Assembly (NCBI GenBank): GCA_937895975.1
Contig: CALBLG010000222.1
Span: 1-12,441 of the forward strand
Direction of reading: 5' to 3'
DNA from: an uncultured Slackia sp.
GTDB taxonomy: Bacteria; Actinomycetota; Coriobacteriia; Coriobacteriales; Eggerthellaceae
DNA: 12,441 nt
Part shown: positions 6,541 to 12,441 of the stretch, piece by piece
Numbering within the stretch: the stretch's first letter is position 1
Layout of the letters: the number at the start of each line of letters is the position of its first letter
The notes under the pieces: generated by a model
What the model was told of the DNA's origin: nothing
Seen by the model: the letters and a program-made list of their open reading frames with translations, nothing else
Database searches by the model: none
Made by a program: the position numbers and the translations under genes

Positions 6541-8000
6541 CGATTCTCCCCCTCGTCCATCTCGTCAGCCTCGAATTCGTCAAGCGGCAACCGAACGGTG
6601 AACACGCTGCCGCGACCCACCTCGCTTTCGGCCGAAACCTCGCCGCCCATCATGTCGGCAAACTTCCGCACGATGGAAAGCCCGAGGCCCGTGCCGCCCT
6701 CGCTGGTGGCCTCTGAGCCGGGCGCGCTCACGAACCGGTCGAACACGTAGGGCAACTGGTCAGCGGCGATGCCGCACCCCGTGTCGCTTACCGAAATCGA
6801 AAGAATACCCTGGCTGTACGAGAACCTCAAGTGCACCGTGCCGCCAGCAGGCGTGAAGCGCAGCGCATTGTTCACCAGGTTCACTACGATGCGGCGCAAC
6901 ACCTCGGCGTCAGCACGCACAACGGGAACGCCCGGTTCGACCGTCGTCGAAAACGCGACGCGCTTGCGCTTGGCGAGCGGCCCCATGGTCGAAGAAACCT
7001 GCCCCACCAGGTCGTACACGTCGAGCTCGTCACTTGCCAGGGCCAGCGTGCCGGCCTCGAGCTTCGCCGTGTCCAGCACGTTGTTGATCATATCGAGCAG
7101 CACGTGCCCATTGGTCTCGACTTCTTGCACCAGCTCAAGCTCTTCAGGGTCGGCCCGCCGCTTCACGCTGCGCTCCTTCCACAGCTCAGTAAATGCGAGG
7201 ATCGATGAAAGCGGCGTTTTCAACTCGTGGGTAATAATGGTAAGGAAGTTCGACTGGTCTTCGGTTTCGCGCTGCAGCTTCTCGTTCTCGTCGATCATAG
7301 GCTCGGTGACCCATCGGCGCAGGCCCCAGGCGAGAATGGCCGTGACACACACCATAAGCACGCAGAAAAACACCACCGTCGATGCAAGGTTATCGCGCGC
7401 GTCGGCAACGATCGCGTCGAGCGGCATGGTGATGCTTATCGCGCCCGCAACATCGCCTTCGGCCATGCCCTCCATCACATAGCCCGTGATGTCTTTCTCG
7501 CCGGCCGGCTGGCCATGGCACGACAGGCAACCGCGATCAATCGTGAGTTTCGACAGATAGCGAAACGTCACCGACTCACCGTCTTCGACTACCTCGTAAT
7601 ACTCGGCCGCATCCCCCGACGCAAAACTGGCAAGCGCCTGCGCCTCGAATGCATCGGGTTCGTCTTCAAGCGACCGCGGATTGTCGCGCACGTAGCGAAT
7701 GGAGTAGTCGGACTGCTCGGAAAAGCGCTTCGCGATATTCTTGCCCGCAACCGAGCAATACACATCTTTGAAATCGAGCTTGCCGTGTGAATAGTTGATG
7801 CGGCCTTGAATCGAATCGATGTAATCCCACGATGCGCCGGCCTCGGCAGCCAGCACGCGGGCCTCGGCGAGCGCACGGCGCTCGTTTGCAGAGCTTTGCG
7901 ACTCGTAGCTGTAATGAAGGTACACGCACAGCACCACGAACGCGACCACGGCCGTGCACGCCGCGAACTGGAAGATCGATTTCTTGATGCGGGAATTCAT
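6537..8000 (-). CDS. Heme-c sensor histidine kinase (DUF3365/Tll0287-like sensor domain)
   Basis: This is a 487-residue membrane kinase. Helix 1 (10-30) and helix 2 (about 206-227) flank an external sensor domain of about 175 residues. The sensor has the DUF3365 pattern: DNPRSLEDEPDAFEAQAL (106-123), then FRYLSKL and the heme site CLSCHG (158-163), so heme is expected to be bound covalently by Cys158, Cys161 and His162. The kinase core has the H-box HELKTP (His258), N-box NLVNNALRF (374-382), G1 DTGCGI (406-411) and G2 GGTGLGL (435-441). It probably senses redox state, a small ligand such as NO, or heme loading, and phosphorylates the overlapping regulator. The start at 8000 has AAGGGGGAG; the frame upstream is non-native in composition. 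No PAS domain is seen, and the short stretch after helix 2 is too small for a confident HAMP domain. Confidence 0.93.
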   Translation of the reverse strand: MNSRIKKSIFQFAACTAVVAFVVLCVYLHYSYESQSSANERRALAEARVLAAEAGASWDYIDSIQGRINYSHGKLDFKDVYCSVAGKNIAKRFSEQSDYSIRYVRDNPRSLEDEPDAFEAQALASFASGDAAEYYEVVEDGESVTFRYLSKLTIDRGCLSCHGQPAGEKDITGYVMEGMAEGDVAGAISITMPLDAIVADARDNLASTVVFFCVLMVCVTAILAWGLRRWVTEPMIDENEKLQRETEDQSNFLTIITHELKTPLSSILAFTELWKERSVKRRADPEELELVQEVETNGHVLLDMINNVLDTAKLEAGTLALASDELDVYDLVGQVSSTMGPLAKRKRVAFSTTVEPGVPVVRADAEVLRRIVVNLVNNALRFTPAGGTVHLRFSYSQGILSISVSDTGCGIAADQLPYVFDRFVSAPGSEATSEGGTGLGLSIVRKFADMMGGEVSAESEVGRGSVFTVRLPLDEFEADEMDEGENR

Positions 8001-8062
8001 CGCCGCTCCCCCTTCTACGCAGCATCTGCGCAAACGCGCCCCTACCGCTCCACGCCTTCCGC

Positions 8063-8068
8063 ATGATA
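8063..8068 (-). promoter_or_regulatory. Possible -10 box upstream of the sensor kinase
   Basis: TATCAT on the minus strand matches five of six consensus bases and lies 62 nt before the kinase start. No convincing -35 box is found 16-19 nt upstream, where the hairpin at 8079-8104 sits. The kinase may instead be transcribed by read-through from the pentaheme gene. Confidence 0.2.
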
Positions 8069-8078
8069 ACGCACGCAA

Positions 8079-8157
8079 GCCCGCTCTTTTTTTCGAGAGC
8101 GGGCCATTGCGCCCAACGCCTTTTCGGGTTCGCCGAAAGGGAGGGATAAAGCGTTGG
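8079..8157 (-). repeat. Two hairpins between the pentaheme gene and the sensor kinase gene
   Basis: The first structure met by transcription is nested: CCAACGC (8113-8119) pairs with GCGTTGG (8151-8157) around an inner hairpin of CC-TTTT-CGG and CCG-AAA-GG (8119-8140). The second is GCCCGCTC (8079-8086) with GAGCGGGC (8097-8104), its loop holding a T run on the plus strand. Neither is followed by a T run in the direction of transcription, so strong intrinsic termination is not evident. They may stabilise or process an mRNA that continues into the kinase. Confidence 0.5.
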
Positions 8158-8171
8158 TTTGGGAGGGAGGG

Positions 8172-9401
8172 CTACGCCAGAGATGCCATGGCGTCATCGA
8201 TCAAGGCATTGGCCTTGTCGAGCAGCTCGTTGCAGTAGGTGTTGTTCATCGCGGCCATTTCACCGGCCGTCTTCACGCCCTCATCGGTCGCGCCGAGCTG
8301 GAAGAGGAAATACACGTTTGCCGTGTTGTAAGCATCCTTGGCGGCATCGAGGGTCGCCTGGTCTTTCGAGGATGAAGCGACGGCAGCGGCAAGGGTCTCG
8401 TGGAAACTCGCGAGCTTCTGCTTGGTCTGCTCCTGGCGGGCGCCCAGATCGGCCATCTTGCCCTTCACGAATGAGACCATGGCATCAGCATCCTCGATTC
8501 CCTGGGCCTTATGGCAGGTGAGGCATTTCTCGATAGCATCAGGATTCTCAAGCGGAGACTGCGTCATGTTGTGGTTGGTGTACTCGGTGCCATTATCGGA
8601 GGTGGTCTTGGTCATGTGACAATCAGTGCAGGTGAGACCCATATTTTGATGCGTGCTGTTCTGGAACATCTCCACAGCGGTGCACGCGTCGGTCATGTAA
8701 AGCACGGTATCGATTTCGGCATCATAGGAAGGTACACCCACCATGCCGGCGGCGATGTCGGTCGAGGTCACGTTGTTCTGCGACCAATATTCCTTCATGG
8801 CTTTAAGCATACTGTCGGGGTCATAGCCGTACTTATACTGATCGATGCCTTTGTTAGCATCCTCCATGTACGCCATGCCCGGGAACATCGCGTGGCATTG
8901 GCCGCACACGTAGTCGCTTTCCGGGAACAGGTCTTTGGCGCTCGCGCTCGTGGCGTCGCCGTAGGCGTTGCCACCCTTAACCACACCCTCGCCCGGGTCG
9001 CCCACATGGCAGTTCGTGCAGTTTGACCACTGCATTTGGTGGTCGCTCGCATTATCGGCGAGAATGCTCTCGCCCTTCTCGGCGTATTCAGCGTTGAAGT
9101 CGTCGCGAGCATGGCACGCAGCACATGCCACAGGCGCGTCTTCGGCTCCAAATGCCATGGTGCAAGCGCCAGCGAAAGCCTCATAGGTATGAGCCATACG
9201 CGACTGCATGTAGGAATCGCCCTCGAGCGGATAGGTTGTTACCCATTCGTCGAGCGACTTCTTCACGACGGTCGTCTCTTCTTGCTGCGTCGCATCGGTG
9301 GCCTGCTGCGCGGTCGGCGAGCAGCCGATGCAGCCGGCGACCGCGACGGTTGCGATGGCGGTCACAGCAATCGCGAGCTTGCGTGTTTTCGTTTTTTTCA
9401 T
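8172..9401 (-). CDS. Secreted pentaheme cytochrome c lipoprotein, NrfA family, catalytic residues lost
   Basis: The 409-residue product starts with a lipoprotein signal (basic MKKTKTRK, hydrophobic core, VAGC at 21-24). Five CXXCH motifs begin at Cys93, Cys128, Cys166, Cys258 and Cys293. The stretches VCGQCH (165-170), LTCTDCHMTK (256-265), YTNHNM (274-279) and KCLTCH (292-297) place it in the NrfA (cytochrome c552, ammonia-forming nitrite reductase) family. NrfA usually has CXXCK at heme 1; here it is CAACH. By eye, the active-site Arg, Tyr and His and the calcium ligands Glu, Lys and Gln are replaced, and the protein is about 70 residues shorter than E. coli NrfA. It may be an electron carrier or a different reductase. 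The ATG at 9401 has AAGGGGG nine nt upstream; 17 codons further upstream are open but read through the ribosome site. Confidence 0.88.
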   Translation of the reverse strand: MKKTKTRKLAIAVTAIATVAVAGCIGCSPTAQQATDATQQEETTVVKKSLDEWVTTYPLEGDSYMQSRMAHTYEAFAGACTMAFGAEDAPVACAACHARDDFNAEYAEKGESILADNASDHQMQWSNCTNCHVGDPGEGVVKGGNAYGDATSASAKDLFPESDYVCGQCHAMFPGMAYMEDANKGIDQYKYGYDPDSMLKAMKEYWSQNNVTSTDIAAGMVGVPSYDAEIDTVLYMTDACTAVEMFQNSTHQNMGLTCTDCHMTKTTSDNGTEYTNHNMTQSPLENPDAIEKCLTCHKAQGIEDADAMVSFVKGKMADLGARQEQTKQKLASFHETLAAAVASSSKDQATLDAAKDAYNTANVYFLFQLGATDEGVKTAGEMAAMNNTYCNELLDKANALIDDAMASLA

Positions 9402-9517
9402 TTTCGTTGACCCCCTTCTTGTTCGATTCGGGTACTTGACCCAGAACCACACGCCCTCCGCGGCGAAATCGTTGCCAACGTCAATGCGAATGTCGCCCGT
9501 GGAAGTTCCTTATCCGC

Positions 9518-9547
9518 ATTCTAGGAGCGGCGTTTCGCGCAACGCAA
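9518..9547 (-). promoter_or_regulatory. Candidate promoter of the pentaheme cytochrome gene
   Basis: On the minus strand TTGCGT (9547-9542) is followed after 18 nt by TAGAAT (9523-9518), the latter matching five of six -10 consensus bases. A start near 9511 would give a leader of about 110 nt. The -35 box sits in TTTGCGTTGCG (9548-9538), which is identical to the block at the candidate ccm promoter. Confidence 0.45.
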
Positions 9548-9561
9548 ATTGCAATCGCCGG

Positions 9562-9589
9562 CCTACTGTTGCGATTTCGCAACAGTAGG
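9562..9589. promoter_or_regulatory. 12-bp-arm inverted repeat upstream of the pentaheme gene, probable operator
   Basis: CCTACTGTTGCG (9562-9573) and CGCAACAGTAGG (9578-9589) are exact inverse complements separated by ATTT. It is centred about 64 bp upstream of the inferred transcription start, a position typical of an activator site. No T run follows on either strand, so it does not look like an intrinsic terminator. Several further TTGC/GCAA half sites lie between it and the promoter (9539-9557). Confidence 0.6.
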
Positions 9590-9763
9590 AAAATACGCGC
9601 GCGAACGTAGGGGGCGCCCGTATTCGGCACGCTGCACGCGTGTAAGCTACAAATTCATGCGACGATTCTTTTCGGTCTTTTTCAAACAGCCGGCGTCGTT
9701 GCAAGCCCCCAATCGCAGATTTTTGTACGTATCCCATCCGAACATTTCAAGATACACAACCGT

Positions 9764-9788
9764 GGCATGCTCCCATTCGAAGCACGCC
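9764..9788 (-). terminator. Weak hairpin after the SEC-C protein gene
   Basis: In minus-strand RNA GGCGUGCU (9788-9781) pairs with AGCAUGCC (9771-9764), eight pairs with one wobble, starting 8 nt past the stop codon. No T run follows, so it may only mark the transcript end. The rest of 9590-9763 shows nothing I can identify. Confidence 0.3.
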
Positions 9789-9795
9789 AAATCCC

Positions 9796-11754
9796 CTATC
9801 TACCGCAGCACTTCTTGTATTTCTTGCCGCTGCCGCATGGGCATGGGTCGTTGCGACCGACCTTCATCACCGACCCGTCGGGGTTGCGGAATTCCGGCAC
9901 GCCCGCTGTCGCAGCATGCAGCTCCGCTGCCGGCCAGCCATTGTTGTCCCAGCGAGGCAAATCGTTGATAAGTGTGAACAGCAAGCCGATCATCTTGTTT
10001 TCATGGCGCATGTCTTCAAATGCCAGGCCCCTATCGGCAAGATATTGGACAAGCGCGGTCGGCTCGGCCCCGGCCGATCCCTCATCGATAATGACCTCCA
10101 TTACGCCGTCGGCGAAAAAGAGATCGTTTTCGCCGTCCGGCACGTTTTCATTGAGGAATTGCGCAAACGTCCGAGCGCTCGGCAGCCCGAGCGCCCAATC
10201 GAAATAGCTTTCCGCCGCCACCAGCGATTCGGGAAGCTGCCAGGGCTGTTTGCCCGCCCGCACGGCGAGCAGGTCTTTCAAGAATCCCAAGTTTCCACTG
10301 TTCATGCCACTAAAGCTTTGCAGGCTCTCATCCGCATCTTGGAGCTCGCTGATTAACCGCCAATGGACGAGATATATTTCATGGGTTTCTTTATCGACAA
10401 ACAATTCGAAACCTTGCATATCGCGCACGCAATACTTAGTAATCGCGCTGACGAAATCCTTCGCGTCGAAAGACGCCGGGTACATTCGCCTAAACTCGTC
10501 GAAGGCCTCGTCGAACGTGAGCATGCCTCGCGTTTCGACGAGTTTGTCAGCCACATTGCGGGCGCGCTCGACATTTTGGAAGCGCTCCGCCACGCCCGAC
10601 AGGTCGATGCGCCGCATCGCATCGAGAATCGCATCGGGGATGACGCACGCGACGCTTCCCCCTTCGTCGAACAGGTAGCACATCAGCTCCTGACGCATGG
10701 GGAATTCTTTGAGAGAATCGATTTCGCTGAATTCAGCCGTGAGCACTCCCCCGGCGTCGTAAACCCTCTTCAAGCGCGCGAATTCGTTCGGCTCGAGGTC
10801 TTCAAACACATCGATCAGACCCGACGCGTCGCGCTCGAGCAGCTCGGCAATAGCCGCCACCAGCTGTTTTTTGTTCATCCCGCTCGAGCGGCGCGCCCCA
10901 AGGGCTCGCAAAAACGATTCGAGAAGCGCATTCTTTTCCGTAACCGCGAGAACGAAGAAATCGTCGCACCTTGCGCTTTTCACGCACTGGGAACGCAGCC
11001 TTTCCTCAATCGAGGGCAAATCGCCATCCTCAAGCATCGACCGGCGCACTTCGGCTTCGACGCGCCTATCTCGTTCTTCATGCGATAGATCCGCAAGCGC
11101 ACCGCGATGCACGCCAGGAAATTCCGTCGGGGGGTTCAAGTCATATTCGGCATCCTCGATAAGCTCGCGCGCCTCGCGCTCATCGCGACGAGCCTTTAGC
11201 TGCGGGACAACCGCCAGGTATTCTTCCGCCGTGCGTATGAATCGACCCTCGCTGCGCGCCTCGTCGAACCACTCGTCGAACATGCTGGCAAGGCCCGCGC
11301 CGATTGCCACATCGAATTCCGAAAGCGACGACGCATAAACAATCGCGTCGTCGAAAGGCAGAAGCGTCATGTCGACAAAGCCGATATCGGATTTCAACAT
11401 GCCGCTCACTTCGCGCGACAGACCCACAAGCTGAATGATGTGCTCTTCGAACAGCAATTCAACATCGCCATTGGGGCGAACGCAATAAGGGAACCGTTCC
11501 GGAAGCGGCTCTTGCCACGTTAGCGCCGTTTTCAAATCGGCCGCCGAAAGTCGCGAGGGGTTCACCACAGCATATTCCTGCAAAACCTCGGGGTTGGCGC
11601 ATATCGCGTTGACAACCTCGAGTTGTTCGGCGGCATCGCGCACTCCGCGATTGGCACCCAAATCGCACCCTAAGCCCAAACGTGCATTCGCGAATTCGAC
11701 CACAGAGTCGAACAGTCGAAAAAAGCGCATACCCTGCGCGGGAGACAGAACCAT
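9796..11754 (-). CDS. Protein of unknown function with C-terminal SEC-C zinc motif
   Basis: This 652-residue, acidic, probably cytoplasmic protein has no signal peptide or membrane helix. The last 21 residues are a SEC-C motif, [20 protein letters not shown], with zinc ligands Cys638, Cys640, Cys649 and Cys650, as at the end of SecA, where it binds zinc and partner proteins. A short stretch at 278-305 ([20 protein letters not shown]...) resembles a SAP/Rho-N type nucleic-acid-binding helix pair, but weakly. Near the C-terminus [15 protein letters not shown] (593-607) recalls other SEC-C tail proteins. The rest is helical, without a recognised fold. The ATG at 11754 has AGGAGG seven nt upstream; 87 further open codons upstream pass through the intergenic repeat and are rejected. 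It is 394 nt from the pentaheme gene, so no link to cytochromes is shown. Confidence 0.85.
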   Translation of the reverse strand: MVLSPAQGMRFFRLFDSVVEFANARLGLGCDLGANRGVRDAAEQLEVVNAICANPEVLQEYAVVNPSRLSAADLKTALTWQEPLPERFPYCVRPNGDVELLFEEHIIQLVGLSREVSGMLKSDIGFVDMTLLPFDDAIVYASSLSEFDVAIGAGLASMFDEWFDEARSEGRFIRTAEEYLAVVPQLKARRDEREARELIEDAEYDLNPPTEFPGVHRGALADLSHEERDRRVEAEVRRSMLEDGDLPSIEERLRSQCVKSARCDDFFVLAVTEKNALLESFLRALGARRSSGMNKKQLVAAIAELLERDASGLIDVFEDLEPNEFARLKRVYDAGGVLTAEFSEIDSLKEFPMRQELMCYLFDEGGSVACVIPDAILDAMRRIDLSGVAERFQNVERARNVADKLVETRGMLTFDEAFDEFRRMYPASFDAKDFVSAITKYCVRDMQGFELFVDKETHEIYLVHWRLISELQDADESLQSFSGMNSGNLGFLKDLLAVRAGKQPWQLPESLVAAESYFDWALGLPSARTFAQFLNENVPDGENDLFFADGVMEVIIDEGSAGAEPTALVQYLADRGLAFEDMRHENKMIGLLFTLINDLPRWDNNGWPAAELHAATAGVPEFRNPDGSVMKVGRNDPCPCGSGKKYKKCCGR

Positions 11755-11792
11755 AAGCCGTCCTCCTGAAAACGACATGCAATGCTGCTGCC

Positions 11793-11824
11793 AATATACA
11801 CGCCGCGAAAGCCGCCACTGACAA
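11793..11824 (-). promoter_or_regulatory. Candidate promoter of the SEC-C protein gene
   Basis: On the minus strand TTGTCA (11824-11819, five of six) precedes TATATT (11798-11793, five of six). The 20-nt spacing is longer than the usual 17-18, which lowers confidence. The implied leader is about 32 nt and holds the AGGAGG site. Confidence 0.3.
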
Positions 11825-11967
11825 GAGTTGAGTAGAAACGGCAAACAAGGCGCAGCATCACGATCGGCATTTCCTAGCAGGAGCGTTGATTTTGGCCAGT
11901 CGCGCGCCCGCGAAGACTTCGCGAACGCGCCCGAAAACCAAGCCACGCAGCCAAAACCGCCCTTAAT

Positions 11968-12149
11968 GGCAAAATGAGCCGGTTTTAGGGCCGACCAGCC
12001 AATCGATGGCCCCAAAATCAGCCCATACGTGAAAAGATACGCCCCAAATTCTCATGATATGGGGCATATCTCTTCGCGCAAAGCCCCCTTGGAGTTAAGA
12101 TTTGCCCTCCAACGCCGAAAATCCGCCCTAAAACCGGCTCATTTTGCCA
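11968..12149. repeat. Intergenic element bounded by a 25-bp perfect inverted repeat
   Basis: The arms at 11968-11992 and 12125-12149 are exact inverse complements (inner core GAGCCGGTTTTAGGG), with weaker similarity continuing outward for about 16 bp. The 132-nt interior holds another inverted repeat, GATACGCCCC (12036-12045) with GGGGCATATC (12061-12070), and a smaller palindrome, GATATG-GGG-CATATC (12056-12070). The stretch is visibly richer in A/T than the genes. It lies in the gap of about 580 nt between the 4Fe-4S gene and the SEC-C gene. It could be a miniature mobile element or a dispersed intergenic repeat; no target-site duplication is obvious. Apart from it and the promoter, I see nothing in 11825-12337. 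Confidence 0.7.
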
Positions 12150-12337
12150 AAAATCGGGATTTTGAATGCGAGCGTTCGCCCGGAAGCACATTTTCACCTT
12201 CGAGGGCACACTCGTTTATCATCGAGCCCCACGGCTTCGAGATTCACCGGATGCCCTGGAACAAAGCGAGGAAGGCGCCTTCATCCTCCAGCAGCAAACC
12301 AGGATTTGCGCCACCTTCGCGCACGCATTAACGCGCG

Positions 12338-12441
12338 TCACAGCGTCGGGTGCGCCGGCGCAGCGATTCCGATGTGCAGCGCAGCATGCGGACACGCGTC
12401 CACGCATTTGCCGCACAGCATGCAATCGCCAGCCGCCACGC
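12338..12441 (-). CDS. C-terminus of a 4Fe-4S ferredoxin-type protein (partial)
   Basis: The last 33 codons and the TGA stop are present; the start lies beyond the window. The sequence DCMLCGKCVDACPHAALHIG contains CX2CX2CX3CP, a complete 4Fe-4S cluster motif, followed by the usual short A/I-rich strand and a 10-residue tail. It fits the end of an iron-sulfur electron-transfer protein, for example a NapH/CcoG-like membrane protein or a ferredoxin subunit of a reductase. The fragment is too short to choose. This frame was found by reading the minus strand at the window edge; the neighbouring longer open frame over the same bases is a shadow. Confidence 0.8.
   Translation of the reverse strand, partial: VAAGDCMLCGKCVDACPHAALHIGIAAPAHPTL

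Noticed and set aside
9510..9737. A 75-codon minus-strand frame between the SEC-C gene and the pentaheme gene
   Set aside because: It covers the inverted repeat and candidate promoter, is Arg-rich and shows no convincing ribosome site or family.
9402..9795. Standard FNR box (TTGAT-N4-ATCAA) upstream of the cytochrome genes
   Set aside because: I looked for it here and in 5344-5787 and 4381-4525 and found no acceptable match.
12018..12209. A 63-codon minus-strand frame in the intergenic element
   Set aside because: It lies across the inverted repeat and its inner palindromes, has no clear ribosome site and shows no domain. It is more likely a by-product of the repeat than a gene.
1..12441. 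CRISPR array, tRNA, rRNA, insertion sequence or phage genes
   Set aside because: No regularly spaced direct repeats, no tRNA-like cloverleaf with CCA end and no transposase or integrase frame was seen.

Overview
All genes found in this window lie on the minus strand, so transcription runs from high to low coordinates. GC-rich codons, multiheme c-type cytochromes with one membrane helix or a lipoprotein signal, and a heme-c sensor kinase suggest an anaerobic, respiring high-GC Gram-positive of the Coriobacteriia (Eggerthellaceae type, for example the relatives of Eggerthella, Slackia or Denitrobacterium). That placement is inferred from gene content; no rRNA or other marker gene is present.

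Layout in transcription order. (1) 12338-12441: C-terminal end of a 4Fe-4S ferredoxin-type protein, cut by the window edge. (2) 11755-12337: non-coding, with an A/T-richer stretch bounded by a 25-bp perfect inverted repeat. (3) 9796-11754: a 652-residue protein of unknown function with a C-terminal SEC-C zinc motif. (4) 9402-9795: a control region with a 12-bp-arm inverted repeat and a candidate promoter. (5) 8172-9401: a secreted pentaheme lipoprotein of the NrfA family that has lost the expected nitrite reductase active-site residues. (6) 5788-8000: a histidine kinase with an extracellular heme-c (DUF3365/Tll0287-like) sensor domain, overlapping its OmpR-family response regulator by 4 nt. 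(7) 5344-5787: a 444-nt control region with several inverted repeats. (8) 4624-5343: a membrane-anchored NrfH/NapC/Cgr1-like cytochrome with five heme motifs, two of them non-standard (CX3CH and CX4CH), followed by a clear intrinsic terminator. (9) 1-4380: the cytochrome c maturation (System I) operon ccmE-ccmF-ccmA-ccmB-(ccmC).

Working model: the membrane cytochrome would take electrons from menaquinol and pass them to the extracellular pentaheme protein or another partner. The Ccm proteins attach heme to both cytochromes and also to the sensor kinase, so the kinase can only carry its heme when maturation works. CcmE is the CXXXY type (Cys127, Tyr131) rather than the HXXXY type, and it carries a second, handle-less CcmE-like domain. 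The candidate promoters of the pentaheme gene and of the ccm operon share an identical 11-bp block at -35 and the same 18-nt spacing, which suggests joint control. These links are inference; the motifs are read directly from the sequence.
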